Notes under the pieces: generated by a model | The model's input: the letters and a program-made list of their open reading frames with translations, nothing else | Database searches by the model: none | What the model was told of the DNA's origin: nothing | NCBI RefSeq assembly: GCF_030814815.1 | Contig: NZ_JAUSVR010000010.1 | Location: forward strand, 100,793-164,792 | Source: Ancylobacter amanitiformis | GTDB taxonomy: Bacteria; Pseudomonadota; Alphaproteobacteria; Rhizobiales; Xanthobacteraceae | Length of the DNA stretch: 64,000 nucleotides | Direction of reading: 5' to 3' | Made by a program: the position numbers and the translations under genes | Shown: positions 1 to 13,857 of the stretch, one piece after another | Layout of the letters: each line of letters starts with the position of its first letter | Numbering within the stretch: position 1 is the stretch's first letter

Positions 1-309
1 GCCGGTCATGAGATAGCATTCCTGAATTTCGGGGTGGCGGCGCACGGCGGCCTCGAAACGGTTGAGATAATCCTCGGTCTGCCGCTCCAGCGTGATGTTG
101 ATGATCACCGCCATGCCGGCCTCGCGCGCGGCGTGGTCGATCAGCGCGGTGTAGCCGCGGATGACGCCGCTATGTTCCATCAGCTTGATGCGGCGCAGGC
201 AGGTGGAGGCGGAAAGCCCGACCTCCTCGGCGATCTTCGCCGTGCTCATGCGGGCGTCGAGGCGCAGCAGGCGCAGGATGTTGCGGTCCGTGGCGTCGAG
301 CGCGCTCAT
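1..309 (-). CDS. Lrp/AsnC-family transcriptional regulator (3' end outside window)
   Basis: The reverse strand from the ATG at 309 reads MSALDATDRNILRLLRLDAR and continues open to the window edge, so the C-terminal part is missing. It has the AsnC-type winged helix-turn-helix (AKIAEEVGLSASTCLRRIK, about residues 24-42) followed by the start of the ligand-binding RAM domain. It is divergent from the alanine racemase/D-amino acid dehydrogenase genes, the arrangement seen for DadR-type Lrp activators of alanine catabolism. I infer that it senses alanine and controls the 310-443 promoter region. Family assignment is firm; the DadR role rests on context. Confidence 0.9.
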   Translation of the reverse strand, partial: MSALDATDRNILRLLRLDARMSTAKIAEEVGLSASTCLRRIKLMEHSGVIRGYTALIDHAAREAGMAVIINITLERQTEDYLNRFEAAVRRHPEIQECYLMTG

Positions 310-443
310 GGCGGTTCCTCCGAAAAATTCATCGATCCGGCCATAAATTAGTATCGAATGGCGGATGCATGCGCAAATCGACCGGAATTTGCGTGATTCG
401 CGCATTACAATCGGTCCCCGTTCGGCAGCTGCGGGGACGGGTG

Positions 444-1565
444 ATGTTCGGCGAGATTTCAAGCGAGCAACTGGCGGTCGACGCGGCGCCGGGAATTCTG
501 ACCATCGATCTCGGCGCCCTGGCCGCCAATTACCGGGCGCTGCAGGCGCGGGTTGGCGCGGCGCGGGTGGCCGGCGTGGTCAAGGCGGATGCCTATGGGC
601 TCGGCGCGCTGCGCGTCGCTCCCGCGCTTTACGCGGCCGGCTGCCGCGATTTCTTCGTCGCCCATCTTTCCGAGGCGCGGGTGCTGCGCCCGGCGCTGGG
701 GCCGGATGCGCGGCTTTACATTCTCAACGGCTTGCAGCCCGGCGCGGAACCGGCGGCGGCGGAGGCCGGCATCGTGCCGGTGCTGAACAGCCTCGATCAG
801 GTCGAGCGCTGGTCCCGGCTGGCCGGCGCGCAGCGTCGCACGCTGCCCGCGCTCATCCAGTTCGACACCGGCATGTCGCGGCTCGGCCTCGCGCCGGACG
901 AGGTGGAGGCGCTGATCGCCACGCCGGCCCGGCTCGAGGGGGTGCGGGTGCTCCATGTCATGAGCCACCTCGCCAGCGCCGATGAGCCGGACAATGCGCA
1001 GAATGCCGCGCAACTGGCCGAGATGCAGCGATTCGCGCGTGCCTTTCCCGGCGTGGAAATGTGCTTCGCCAATTCCGGCGGCGTGTTCCTGGGGCCGGAC
1101 TATCACGGCACGCTGGTGCGTCCCGGCATCGCGCTCTATGGCGGCGCGCCGGTCGCCGGCATCGCCAATCCGATGGCGCCGGTGGTGCGGCTCGACGTGC
1201 GGGTGATCCAGACCCGCACCGTGCCGGCCGGCGCCCGTGTCGGCTATGGCGGCGCGCATGTGACCGGGACCGAGCGTCGCCTCGCCACACTCGCCGCCGG
1301 CTATGCCGATGGCGTGCCGCGCCATCTCAGCGATCGCGGCGCCGGCTATCTCGGTGCCACGCGCCTGCCCATGGTCGGGCGGGTGTCGATGGACAGTGTG
1401 ACGCTCGATGTCACCGAACTGCCGCAGGGCACGCTCGGGCTCGGCAGCCTGATCGAGTTGATCGGCCCGCATCAGACACTGGAGGACATGGCGAGCGCCG
1501 CCGGCACCATCGCCTACGAGATCCTGACCCGCCTCGGGACGCGCTATCATCGGGTCTACCGCTGA
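444..1565 (+). CDS. alr: Alanine racemase (catabolic, DadX-like)
   Basis: PLP enzyme interconverting L- and D-alanine. The N-terminal barrel carries the PLP lysine in [10 protein letters not shown], and the C-terminal domain has the catalytic tyrosine in ARVGYGGAH. From the ATG at 444 the protein is 373 residues, usual for the family. An in-frame ATG at 369 would add 25 residues that lack racemase character, so I prefer 444. It lies 82 bp upstream of the D-amino acid dehydrogenase and opposite an Lrp-type regulator. This suggests the catabolic isozyme that feeds D-alanine to DadA, although it could also supply D-alanine for peptidoglycan. Confidence 0.93.
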   Translation: MFGEISSEQLAVDAAPGILTIDLGALAANYRALQARVGAARVAGVVKADAYGLGALRVAPALYAAGCRDFFVAHLSEARVLRPALGPDARLYILNGLQPGAEPAAAEAGIVPVLNSLDQVERWSRLAGAQRRTLPALIQFDTGMSRLGLAPDEVEALIATPARLEGVRVLHVMSHLASADEPDNAQNAAQLAEMQRFARAFPGVEMCFANSGGVFLGPDYHGTLVRPGIALYGGAPVAGIANPMAPVVRLDVRVIQTRTVPAGARVGYGGAHVTGTERRLATLAAGYADGVPRHLSDRGAGYLGATRLPMVGRVSMDSVTLDVTELPQGTLGLGSLIELIGPHQTLEDMASAAGTIAYEILTRLGTRYHRVYR

Positions 1566-1647
1566 ACTCGCCCGCTGCCCGTCGCCGCCCGTCGCCACTC
1601 CTGCTGACCGCCGCCAAACGTCGCAAGAAGAGAACCAGAGGCCTTCC

Positions 1648-2901
1648 ATGAAAGTCGTCATCCTCGGCGCCGGCGTGATCGGCGTCACCTCGGCCTATTA
1701 CCTCGCCAAGGCGGGCCACGAGGTCACGGTGCTGGAGCGCCAGCCGGGCCCGGCGCTGGAGACCAGCTTCGCCAATGCCGGCGAGGTCTCGCCCGGCTAT
1801 TCCTCGCCCTGGGCGGCGCCCGGCATTCCGCAGAAGGCGCTGAAATGGCTGTTCATGAAGCACGCGCCGCTGATCCTCCAGCCGAGGGCGGATCTCGCCA
1901 CCTGGCGCTGGATGCTGGCCATGCTCGCCAATTGCACGGCGGCGCGCTACGCGGTGAACAAGGGCCGAATGGTGCGCATCGCCGAATATAGCCGCGACTG
2001 CCTGATCGCCCTGCGCGCGGAGACCGGCATCGCCTATGACGAGCGTATGCAGGGCACGCTCGAAGTGTTCCGCACGCAGAGGCAGCTCGACAATATCGGC
2101 AAGGACATCGAGGTGCTGAAGAAGGACGGCGTGCCGTTCGAGGTGCTCGACCGCGCCGGCTGCGTCGCCGCCGAGCCGGGCCTCGCGGGCTCCGCGCAGA
2201 AGATCGTGGGTGGCCTGCGCCTGCCGGGCGACGAGACCGGCGACTGCTTCCTGTTCACCCAGGCGCTGTCGAAGCTGGCCGAGGGGCTCGGCGTCACCTT
2301 CCGCTATGGGGTCGACATCCGCCGCATCACGCATTCGGCTGGCCGGGTGCTGGCGGTTGAGACGGCGACGGGCGAGGTGCGGGGCGACGCCTATGTCGCC
2401 GCTCTCGGCAGCTATGCCCCGGCGCTGCTGGCCCCGCTCGGGCTGCGCCTGCCGATCTACCCGGTCAAGGGCTATTCGATCACCGTGCCGATCGTCGATG
2501 AGGCGCGCGCGCCGGTTTCCACCGTGATGGACGAGGCGCACAAGGTGGCCATCACCCGGCTCGGCGACCGCATTCGCGTGGGTGGCATGGCGGAGATCGC
2601 CGGCTTCAACTTCGATCTGCCGCCGGCGCGGCGCGCCACGCTGGAACATTCGGTCGAGGACCTGTTCGGCGGGGCGGGCGACCAGAGCCGGGCGACCTTC
2701 TGGACCGGGCTGCGGCCGATGACGCCGGACGGCACGCCGATCATCGGGGCGACCCGCTATCCCAACCTGTTCCTCAATGGCGGCCATGGCACGCTGGGCT
2801 GGACCATGTCCTGCGGTTCCGGGCGCCTGCTGGCCGATCTGGTCAGCGGCGCCAAGCCCGACATTGACAGCGCGGAATTCGCCCTGTCGCGCTACGCCTG
2901 A
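1648..2901 (+). CDS. dadA: D-amino acid dehydrogenase, small subunit type
   Basis: FAD-dependent membrane-associated dehydrogenase that oxidises D-alanine to pyruvate and ammonia, passing electrons to the respiratory chain. The N-terminus has the dinucleotide-binding motif [19 protein letters not shown] (residues 4-22) and an acidic ERQ end of beta-2. The C-terminal DAO fold includes [14 protein letters not shown] and [14 protein letters not shown]. At 417 residues it is slightly shorter than typical DadA. It follows the racemase in the same orientation and is followed by a strong terminator at 2955-2992, so the two genes probably form one alanine-utilisation transcript. Confidence 0.94.
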   Translation: MKVVILGAGVIGVTSAYYLAKAGHEVTVLERQPGPALETSFANAGEVSPGYSSPWAAPGIPQKALKWLFMKHAPLILQPRADLATWRWMLAMLANCTAARYAVNKGRMVRIAEYSRDCLIALRAETGIAYDERMQGTLEVFRTQRQLDNIGKDIEVLKKDGVPFEVLDRAGCVAAEPGLAGSAQKIVGGLRLPGDETGDCFLFTQALSKLAEGLGVTFRYGVDIRRITHSAGRVLAVETATGEVRGDAYVAALGSYAPALLAPLGLRLPIYPVKGYSITVPIVDEARAPVSTVMDEAHKVAITRLGDRIRVGGMAEIAGFNFDLPPARRATLEHSVEDLFGGAGDQSRATFWTGLRPMTPDGTPIIGATRYPNLFLNGGHGTLGWTMSCGSGRLLADLVSGAKPDIDSAEFALSRYA

Positions 2902-2954
2902 TCCTTCGCGGGAGGCCGCCGGGCCGCGCGCGCCGGCCGATCCGTCACACCGCC

Positions 2955-2992
2955 GGACGCCCGCGGGATCGCCCCCGCGGGCGTCCGCTTTT
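2955..2992 (+). terminator. Rho-independent terminator after dadA
   Basis: A perfect 13-bp inverted repeat, GGACGCCCGCGGG (2955-2967) and CCCGCGGGCGTCC (2974-2986), has a 6-nt loop and is followed by GCTTTT. It separates the alanine genes from the glycerol operon. Confidence 0.85.
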
Positions 2993-3028
2993 GGCGGGCA
3001 GCGCTGTCACGAAAATGCTGCATTGCAC

Positions 3029-3057
3029 TCAAACGAAAGTTCGAGTCTTTCGTTTGA
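3029..3057. promoter_or_regulatory. Palindromic GlpR/DeoR-type operator upstream of glpD
   Basis: TCAAACGAAAG (3029-3039) and CTTTCGTTTGA (3047-3057) form a perfect 11-bp inverted repeat with a 7-nt spacer. The TTTCGTT core matches the type of site bound by GlpR-like DeoR-family repressors. It lies about 100 bp upstream of the glpD start. That it is an operator is inferred from symmetry, core and position. Confidence 0.7.
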
Positions 3058-3078
3058 AGCCCCGTTGTGGACAGGTAA

Positions 3079-3117
3079 GCTTTCGTATAGCGTCCATGTG
3101 AAGATAAAAACGAAAGC
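3079..3117. promoter_or_regulatory. Second pair of GlpR-like half-sites overlapping the probable glpD promoter
   Basis: GCTTTCGT (3079-3086) and ACGAAAGC (3110-3117) are inverted copies of the same core as the upstream palindrome. The first half-site runs into a -10-like TATAGC (3086-3091), with a weak -35-like TTGTGG at 3065-3070. Binding here would block RNA polymerase, and the two site groups are spaced suitably for cooperative binding. The promoter elements are a tentative reading. Confidence 0.5.
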
Positions 3118-3157
3118 GCTCCTGACGTAAAGGGAGCCGTCACTGGGAGGAGATGGC

Positions 3158-4735
3158 GTGGACGCTCGTGCGCTCGACCCGCTATACGATATCGCCATCA
3201 TTGGCGGGGGCATCAATGGATGCGGGATCGCGCGCGACGCGGCGGGGCGCGGGGCGTCGGTCGTGCTGCTGGAGCAGGGCGATTTCGCCGGGGCGACCTC
3301 GTCGGCCTCCACCAAGCTGATCCATGGCGGCCTTCGCTATCTCGAACATTACGAGTTTCGCCTCGTGCGCGAGGCGTTGATGGAGCGCGAGGTCCTGTGG
3401 GGCATCGCGCCGCACATCATCCGCCCGCTGCGCTTCGTGCTGCCCCATCACAAGGGGCTGCGGCCGGCCTGGCTGCTGCGGCTGGGGCTGTTCCTCTACG
3501 ACCATCTGGGCGGGCGCAAGCGCCTGCCGGCCACGCGCACGCTGGACCTGCGGCATGACGAGGCCGGCGCGCCGCTGCGGGCCGGCTATGCGCGGGCTTT
3601 CGAGTATTCCGACTGCTGGGTGGAGGATTCGCGGCTTGTCGTACTCAACGCGCTGGACGCGGCCGAGCGCGGCGCCGACATCCGCCCGCGCTCCCGGGTG
3701 ACGGGGGCGGTGCGCGCCGCCGACCACTGGCAGATCGAGGTCGAGCCGCCGGGCGGCGGGCGCGAGATCGTGCGGGCGCGGGTGCTGGTCAATGCCGCCG
3801 GCCCGTGGGTGCACGAGGTGCTGGCGCAGGTGCTGCGCATCAACACCCCCGCCAATGTCCGGCTGGTGCAGGGCAGCCACATCGTGGTGCCCAGGCTCTA
3901 CCAGCATGACCGCGCCTATATCTTCCAGAATGGCGACGGGCGCATCGTCTTCGCCATCCCCTATGAGCATGATTTCACGCTGATCGGCACGACCGACCGC
4001 GACTTCGGCCGGGTGCCGGGCAAGCCGGTGGCGAGCCCCGAGGAGATTGCCTATCTCTGCGCGGCGGCCAGCGAGTATTTCCGTACGCCGGTGACGCCGG
4101 ACACGGTGGTGTGGACCTATTCCGGGGTGCGCCCGCTCTATGATGACGGTGCCTCCAAGGCACAGGAAGCGACACGCGACTACGTTCTGGAACTGGAGGG
4201 CGGCGAGGGCGAGGGCGGTAGCCCGCCATCCGGGCGCCCGCCGCTGCTCTCGGTTTTCGGCGGCAAGATCACCACCTATCGTCGGCTGGCCGAGCATGCG
4301 CTGCAGAAGCTCGGCCCCTTCCTCCCCACGCTGTCGCGCGCGTCCTGGACCGGGGGCGAGCCGCTGCCGGGCGGCGACTTCCCGGTGGACGGGCAAATGC
4401 GCATCGTCGCGCAACTGAAGCGGGCGCATCCCTTTCTGGAGGAGCGGCAGGCGCGCCGGCTGGTGGTGGCCTATGGCACCCGCGCGCTGCGGCTGCTGGA
4501 CGGGGCCCGCTCGGCCGCCGATCTCGGCCGCACTTTCGGTGCCGACCTCACCGAGGCGGAGGTGCTCTATCTCATGCGCGAGGAATGGGCCCGCACGGCC
4601 GAGGACGTGCTGTGGCGTCGCTCCAAGCTGGGGCTGCGTTTCACCCGCGAGCAGGTCGAGGCGCTGGACGCCTTCATGCAGGCGAGCATGATGCGTCAGC
4701 CACAGGTTTCCGCCGCACGGGGGCGCGCGTCATGA
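3158..4735 (+). CDS. glpD: Aerobic glycerol-3-phosphate dehydrogenase
   Basis: FAD enzyme of the inner membrane face oxidising glycerol-3-phosphate to dihydroxyacetone phosphate with quinone as acceptor. The GTG at 3158 is preceded by GGGAGGAG at 3145-3152, which decides the start. The FAD motif IIGGGINGCGIARDAAGRG is near residue 14, followed by the GlpD signature SSASTKLIHGGLRYLEHYE, with a GlpD C-terminal domain. The 525 residues are a little longer than the E. coli enzyme. It is the first gene of the glycerol operon and overlaps glpS by ATGA. The palindromic sites upstream suggest repression lifted by glycerol-3-phosphate. Confidence 0.95.
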   Translation: MDARALDPLYDIAIIGGGINGCGIARDAAGRGASVVLLEQGDFAGATSSASTKLIHGGLRYLEHYEFRLVREALMEREVLWGIAPHIIRPLRFVLPHHKGLRPAWLLRLGLFLYDHLGGRKRLPATRTLDLRHDEAGAPLRAGYARAFEYSDCWVEDSRLVVLNALDAAERGADIRPRSRVTGAVRAADHWQIEVEPPGGGREIVRARVLVNAAGPWVHEVLAQVLRINTPANVRLVQGSHIVVPRLYQHDRAYIFQNGDGRIVFAIPYEHDFTLIGTTDRDFGRVPGKPVASPEEIAYLCAAASEYFRTPVTPDTVVWTYSGVRPLYDDGASKAQEATRDYVLELEGGEGEGGSPPSGRPPLLSVFGGKITTYRRLAEHALQKLGPFLPTLSRASWTGGEPLPGGDFPVDGQMRIVAQLKRAHPFLEERQARRLVVAYGTRALRLLDGARSAADLGRTFGADLTEAEVLYLMREEWARTAEDVLWRRSKLGLRFTREQVEALDAFMQASMMRQPQVSAARGRAS

Positions 4736-5856
4736 CGCTCGAACTTGAGAAGGTCAGCCGTGCCGTGCACGGCGTTCCCCATATAAGCGACGTGTCGCTG
4801 CGCCTTGAGCGCGGCAGTCTCAACGTGCTGCTCGGCGCCACGCTCTCGGGCAAGACCAGCCTTATGCGACTCATGGCCGGGCTCGACGCGCCGACCTCGG
4901 GGCGCGTGCTGGCGGATGGGCGCGACGTGACCGGCCTGTCGGTCAAGAAGCGCTCCGTCGCCATGGTCTACCAGCAGTTCATCAATTACCCCGCGCTCAG
5001 CGTCTACGAGAACATCGCCTCGCCGCTGCGCGTGGCCGGCCTGCCCCGGGCGGAGATCGAGGCGCGCGTCGTCGAGGCGGCGCGCCTGCTCAAGCTGGAG
5101 CCCTATCTCCAGCGCCGGCCGCTGGAAATGTCCGGCGGCCAGCAGCAGCGCTGCGCCATCGCCCGCGCGCTGGTGAAGCGCGCCGATCTTGTGCTGCTCG
5201 ACGAGCCGCTGGCCAATCTCGACTACAAACTGCGCGAGGAACTGCGCGAGGAACTGCCGCGCATCTTCGCCTCGACCGGGGCGGTATTCGTCTATGCCAC
5301 GACCGAGCCGACCGAGGCGCTGCTGCTCGGCGGCAACACCGCGACGCTGCGCGAGGGCGCGCTGACCCAGTTCGGCCCGACCGCCGGTGTCTATCGCCAT
5401 CCCCATGATCTCGCGACCGCGCGGGTATTCTCCGATCCCCCGCTCAACGTGCTGCGCGCGACCAAGGCGGCGGGCCGCGTGCGCCTCGCCTCGGGGGACG
5501 CCATCGCGGCGGCGGGTGCCTTTGCCGACGTGCCGGACGGGGCCTACACGATCGGCGTGCGGGCGCATCACCTGCGGGTGGAGGATGGCGCGGCCTATGA
5601 GGCGCCGCCCGCCGATGGCGCGGCCTTCCGCCTGCGCGCCTCGGTGTCGGTGGCGGAAATCACCGGCTCGGAAACCTTCCTGCACATGGTGGCGGCCGGG
5701 GAGGGGGTGGACGCAGCGGGGCTGATCGCGCTGCTGCCCGGCATCCGCACCTATGAGCCCGGCGCGGCGGTCGACGTGGTGTTCGACCCCGGCCATATCC
5801 TGCTGTTCGATGCCACCGGCGCGCGCGCCGGGCGTGTGCTCGACGTGGCGGCCTGA
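4732..5856 (+). CDS. glpS: Glycerol ABC transporter ATPase GlpS
   Basis: One of two ATPases of the glycerol importer, with an MalK-like N-terminal ATPase and a C-terminal TOBE-type region. The start is the ATG overlapping the glpD stop (374 residues). Walker A is GATLSGKT (35-42), Q-loop at 81-82, signature MSGGQQQR (133-140) and Walker B LVLLDE (153-158). The H-loop is unusual: where importers have THDQ, this protein has YATTEPTEA, placing Thr191 instead of histidine. The signature motif is intact. Its partner GlpT shows the reverse pattern. Identification rests on the seven-gene order glpD-S-T-P-Q-U-V. Confidence 0.92.
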   Translation: MTLELEKVSRAVHGVPHISDVSLRLERGSLNVLLGATLSGKTSLMRLMAGLDAPTSGRVLADGRDVTGLSVKKRSVAMVYQQFINYPALSVYENIASPLRVAGLPRAEIEARVVEAARLLKLEPYLQRRPLEMSGGQQQRCAIARALVKRADLVLLDEPLANLDYKLREELREELPRIFASTGAVFVYATTEPTEALLLGGNTATLREGALTQFGPTAGVYRHPHDLATARVFSDPPLNVLRATKAAGRVRLASGDAIAAAGAFADVPDGAYTIGVRAHHLRVEDGAAYEAPPADGAAFRLRASVSVAEITGSETFLHMVAAGEGVDAAGLIALLPGIRTYEPGAAVDVVFDPGHILLFDATGARAGRVLDVAA

Positions 5857-5868
5857 GGGAGACGCGTC

Positions 5869-8665
<2,797 letters not shown>

Positions 8666-8677
8666 GGGGAGGCAAAC

Positions 8678-8983
8678 ATGGACGATTTCACCGCCCACCT
8701 CGCCGAAAATGCCGCGTGGATGGCGTGGACCTGGCAGACCGGGCTGTTCTTCGTCATCATCGCCAGCCTGCTCATCGTCTTCACGCTGGTGGCGCTGTTC
8801 AAGCCGGAGCGCGCGCGCGTGGGCGTGCTGGGCATCCCCACCACGCGGGGCGACCGGCTGTTCATCACGCTGCTTGGCAGCGCCTTCATCAATCTCGCCT
8901 GGCTTGGCCTGGCAGGACCCGATCTCGGCTGGGCGCTCGCGCTCTGCCTTGTCTACGCACTGGCGGTGTTCCGCTTCGTGTGA
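8678..8983 (+). CDS. glpU: Small membrane protein GlpU (DUF2160)
   Basis: A 101-residue protein with two or three predicted membrane helices (about 19-43, 64-82 and 84-100). It sits between the permease and binding-protein genes, as in other glpSTPQUV clusters. Family DUF2160 proteins are found almost only in this operon. Its role in transport is not known; a small accessory subunit of the permease is an inference from constant synteny. AGGGGAGGC upstream is a good ribosome binding site. Confidence 0.85.
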   Translation: MDDFTAHLAENAAWMAWTWQTGLFFVIIASLLIVFTLVALFKPERARVGVLGIPTTRGDRLFITLLGSAFINLAWLGLAGPDLGWALALCLVYALAVFRFV

Positions 8984-9036
8984 ATCGCACGCGGCGGCAG
9001 GCCGCGGCACTTGGGAAGAAACGGGAGGAATGACCA

Positions 9037-10791
<1,755 letters not shown>

Positions 10792-10812
10792 ACGAACGGA
10801 GCGGCTGCTTAA

Positions 10813-10922
10813 CCTCTCCCCGCCGGGGAGAGGTCGACGCCGCTGGCGTCGGGCGAGGGGGCGTGACCTTCCTCATCGGGCACGATGCCCCTCGCTCAAC
10901 CCTCTCCCCTAGGGGGGGAGGG
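10813..10922. repeat. Hairpin-rich dispersed repeat, copy 1 (REP-like)
   Basis: It opens with a perfect 9-bp palindrome CCTCTCCCC (10813-10821) and GGGGAGAGG (10825-10833). GGGCGAGGGGG and the complementary GCCCCTCGC block follow, and it closes with CCCTCTCCCC and a G-run. A second copy with the same plan lies at 20085-20194. Such elements are common in Rhizobiales intergenic DNA. It lies between glpV and glpK and could stabilise upstream mRNA or attenuate glpK. Confidence 0.8.
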
Positions 10923-11090
10923 CTTTCGTCCGCCTCGGGGCCGATGAATTTTCTCTTCCGTCATTCCCGCCGGAGACGAAGCTGAATAGCCGGGATCGCT
11001 CCCCGCCATCTCGCCTGATAAAACGACCCGCGATCCCGGATGCGGCCTGCGGCCGTTCGCGGGATCGCGCCTGTCCGTGAGGGTTTTGCC

Positions 11091-12596
11091 ATGACCTCCT
11101 ATCTCCTCGCCATCGACCAGGGCACCACCTCCTCGCGGGCCATCCTGTTCCGGCCGGACACCGGTATCGCGGCGCAGGCGCAGCAGGAATTCCCCCAGCA
11201 CTTTCCAGCCTCCGGCTGGGTCGAGCACGAGGCGGAAGACCTGTGGCGGACGACGCTCGCCACCTGCCGGCAGGCCATCGCGCAGGCCGGGGTGAACGCG
11301 CGCGATATCGCCGCCATCGGCATTACCAACCAGCGCGAGACCACCATCATCTGGGATCGCAAGACCGGCGCCGCGATTTATCGCGCCATCGTCTGGCAGG
11401 ACCGCCGCACGGCCGAGCACTGCGCGCGGCTGCGGGCCGAGGGGCATGAGGCGCTGGTGAGCGAGCGCACCGGGCTCATTCTCGATCCCTATTTCTCCGG
11501 CACCAAGATCGCCTGGATCCTCGATCATGTCCCCGGCGCCCGCGCCCGCGCGGAGCGGGGGGAACTGGCCTTCGGCACGGTCGATTGCTGGCTGCTGTGG
11601 AAGCTCACCGGCGGCGCCGTGCACGCGACCGACGCCACCAATGCCGCGCGCACGCTGCTGTTCAACATCCATACCGGCGCGTGGGACGAGGATCTGCTGG
11701 CGCTGCTGCGCGTGCCGCGCTCGCTGCTGCCGGAGGTGAAGGATTCCGCGGCCGATTTCGGCACCACCGACCCGGCGCTGTTCGGCGGCGCCATTGCCAT
11801 TGGCGGCATGGCCGGCGACCAGCAGGCGGCAACCGTGGGGCAGGCCTGTTTCCAGCCGGGCATGATCAAGTCGACCTATGGCACCGGCTGCTTCGTGCTG
11901 CTGAACACCGGCGAGACGCCGGTGAAGTCCCAGAACCGGCTGCTCACCACCATCGCCTACCAGCTCGGGGGCAAGCGCACCTATGCGCTGGAGGGCTCCA
12001 TCTTTGTCGCCGGTGCGGCGGTGCAGTGGCTGCGCGACGGGCTCGGCATCATCGGTACCTCGGCGGAGAGCGAGGCGCTGGCCGAGGCGGCCGATCCGGC
12101 GCAGCACATCTATCTGGTGCCGGCCTTTGTCGGCCTCGGCGCGCCCTACTGGAACCCGGATGTGCGCGGCGCGATCTTCGGCCTGACACGGGCGACGTCG
12201 CGCGCCGAATTCGCCCTCGCGGCGCTGGAGAGCGTCTGCTACCAGACCTCGGACCTGCTCGACGTCATGCGCGACGACTGGAACCGCACCGCGGGCGGCG
12301 CCGCGCGCCGGCCGACGGTGCTGCGGGTGGATGGCGGCATGGCGGCCTCCAGCTTCGCGATGCAGCGCCTCTCGGACCTCTTGGCCGCGCCGGTTGACCG
12401 GCCCGTGGTGCGCGAGACCACGGCGCTGGGCGCCGCCTATCTCGCCGGCCACCAGGCCGGCATCCTGCCGGCGCCGGGGCGCTTTGCCGATACGTGGCGG
12501 CTGGATCGTCGATTCACCCCGACCATGCCGGAGGAGACGCGGACCGAGAAGCTGGCCGGCTGGCGCGACGCCGTGCGCCGCCTCACCATGGCGTAG
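11091..12596 (+). CDS. glpK: Glycerol kinase
   Basis: FGGY-family kinase (501 residues) phosphorylating glycerol to glycerol-3-phosphate, which traps it and makes the substrate of GlpD. N-terminal phosphate loop [14 protein letters not shown], the glycerol-contacting region [11 protein letters not shown] and WQDRRT, and the C-terminal adenosine region [14 protein letters not shown] are all present. The ATG at 11091 follows a GTGAGGG stretch. It is about 300 bp from glpV, with a repeat and a 10-bp inverted repeat (10990-10999 with 11030-11039) between them. It may be read through from the operon or have its own promoter. Confidence 0.95.
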   Translation: MTSYLLAIDQGTTSSRAILFRPDTGIAAQAQQEFPQHFPASGWVEHEAEDLWRTTLATCRQAIAQAGVNARDIAAIGITNQRETTIIWDRKTGAAIYRAIVWQDRRTAEHCARLRAEGHEALVSERTGLILDPYFSGTKIAWILDHVPGARARAERGELAFGTVDCWLLWKLTGGAVHATDATNAARTLLFNIHTGAWDEDLLALLRVPRSLLPEVKDSAADFGTTDPALFGGAIAIGGMAGDQQAATVGQACFQPGMIKSTYGTGCFVLLNTGETPVKSQNRLLTTIAYQLGGKRTYALEGSIFVAGAAVQWLRDGLGIIGTSAESEALAEAADPAQHIYLVPAFVGLGAPYWNPDVRGAIFGLTRATSRAEFALAALESVCYQTSDLLDVMRDDWNRTAGGAARRPTVLRVDGGMAASSFAMQRLSDLLAAPVDRPVVRETTALGAAYLAGHQAGILPAPGRFADTWRLDRRFTPTMPEETRTEKLAGWRDAVRRLTMA

Positions 12597-12601
12597 GCCG
12601 T

Positions 12602-13015
12602 TCAGTCCGTCTTGACCAGAAACGCCTCGTCGACCGGCACCTGCAGCGCGGTGACGAGCGCGTTGGTCTGCGCCGCCATGCCGATAATGGCCATGAGGTG
12701 TCCGTGCTGGGCATCGGTCATGCCCCTGGCGCGCGCCGCGGCGGTGTGGGAGTGGATGCAGTAGGAACAGCCATTGGCGGTCGACACGGCGATGTAGATC
12801 AACTCGCGCGTCATCGGGTCCAGCGGCCCGTCTGCGAGCATCACCGCCTTGAGGCTCTCCCAGGTGCGCGCGAGCGCGGCGGGATCATTGGCCAGGGCCC
12901 GCCAGAAATTGTTGACGAAATCCGATTTGCGCGTGGCGCGGATGTCGTCGAACACCGCTTTCACCGCCGGATCGGCCGCCGCTTCGTCATCGCTCCAGAG
13001 CCGGACCGTGGTCAT
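12602..13015 (-). CDS. Carboxymuconolactone decarboxylase/AhpD-family protein
   Basis: A 137-residue all-helical protein with the CxxC motif and following histidine, CSYCIHSH (about residues 84-91), typical of AhpD-like thiol peroxidases or disulfide reductases rather than true decarboxylases. It is convergent with glpK (stop codons six bases apart) and divergent from the next gene. The physiological partner cannot be told from context. The redox-active motif is directly visible; a role in peroxide defence is inferred from the family. Confidence 0.82.
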   Translation of the reverse strand: MTTVRLWSDDEAAADPAVKAVFDDIRATRKSDFVNNFWRALANDPAALARTWESLKAVMLADGPLDPMTRELIYIAVSTANGCSYCIHSHTAAARARGMTDAQHGHLMAIIGMAAQTNALVTALQVPVDEAFLVKTD

Positions 13016-13211
13016 GCCGTCGCCTCCGCACCTGTGATGCTGTCAACGGTGATTCTTGTAGCGGCCGTCCTCTCCGGCGCAAGGGGCGCGGGCACCGTTC
13101 GCATCTGCACGGTGGATCACGGACAGAACTGCGTGCATTCGCCATGGCTTGGCGCCTCCTGTGCGTTGCGGTGCCGCCGGTGTCGTGCTTGGTTGCCGCG
13201 ATGGAGGGGCC

Positions 13212-13775
13212 ATGGAACCGCATATGACCGCGTGCGAGCGCGCGCTCTTCGAGAACTGCCTCGGCCGCGCGGGCTCCTACATGGAATTCGGCGCGGGCGG
13301 CAGCACGCTGCTGGCCGACCGGCTGGTGAAGGGGCCGGTCTACTGCGTCGAATCCGATCCGGCCTGGATCGAGAAGATGCGCGCGCTGTCCTCCGGCACG
13401 GACTATGAGCGCCGCTTCATCTTCGCCGATATCGGCCCGACCGGCCGCTGGGGGCGCCCGCTCAAGGCTCCCGGCGAGGTGGATTATCGCAACTATCACG
13501 AGCATATCTGGAACGAGATCGGCCGGAGCTTCGACCTCTATCTGATCGACGGCCGGTTTCGCGTGGCCTGCTTCTGCCAGGCGCTGCTGCGGGCGGGCCC
13601 CGAGGCGCGGCTGATGGTGCATGATTATCGCTCGCGCCCGCACTACCACGCGCTGGAGACGGTGGCGGCGGCGGTGAGCGAGGTGGAGGACCTGACCGTC
13701 TTCGCGCGCCGGCCGGACGCCAGCGACGAGCGCCTCCGGGCGCTGATCGACGATTACGCCAACGTGGTCGACTGA
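13212..13775 (+). CDS. Methyltransferase-like Rossmann protein of unknown function
   Basis: 187 residues from the ATG at 13212, chosen because GAGGGG precedes it; longer in-frame starts look non-coding. The early glycine-rich motif MEFGAGGSTLLA, the acidic end of the second strand (VESDPAW) and the FDLYLIDGR strand resemble class I SAM-dependent methyltransferases. I see no feature that defines a substrate, and methyl transfer itself is uncertain. It is convergent with the amine-pathway operon and divergent from the AhpD-like gene. Confidence 0.7.
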   Translation: MEPHMTACERALFENCLGRAGSYMEFGAGGSTLLADRLVKGPVYCVESDPAWIEKMRALSSGTDYERRFIFADIGPTGRWGRPLKAPGEVDYRNYHEHIWNEIGRSFDLYLIDGRFRVACFCQALLRAGPEARLMVHDYRSRPHYHALETVAAAVSEVEDLTVFARRPDASDERLRALIDDYANVVD

Positions 13776-13857
13776 GCCGGCCGGGGCACGGCGTCTTTGT
13801 CGGCCTCGCCTGTCATTTCGGAGCGGGCCCGGTCCGCCGCCCGCGATTTGGCGATCC

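Noticed and set aside
459..1688. Reverse-strand gene opposite the alanine racemase
   Set aside because: Low-complexity mirror frame; the forward strand carries complete alanine racemase motifs.
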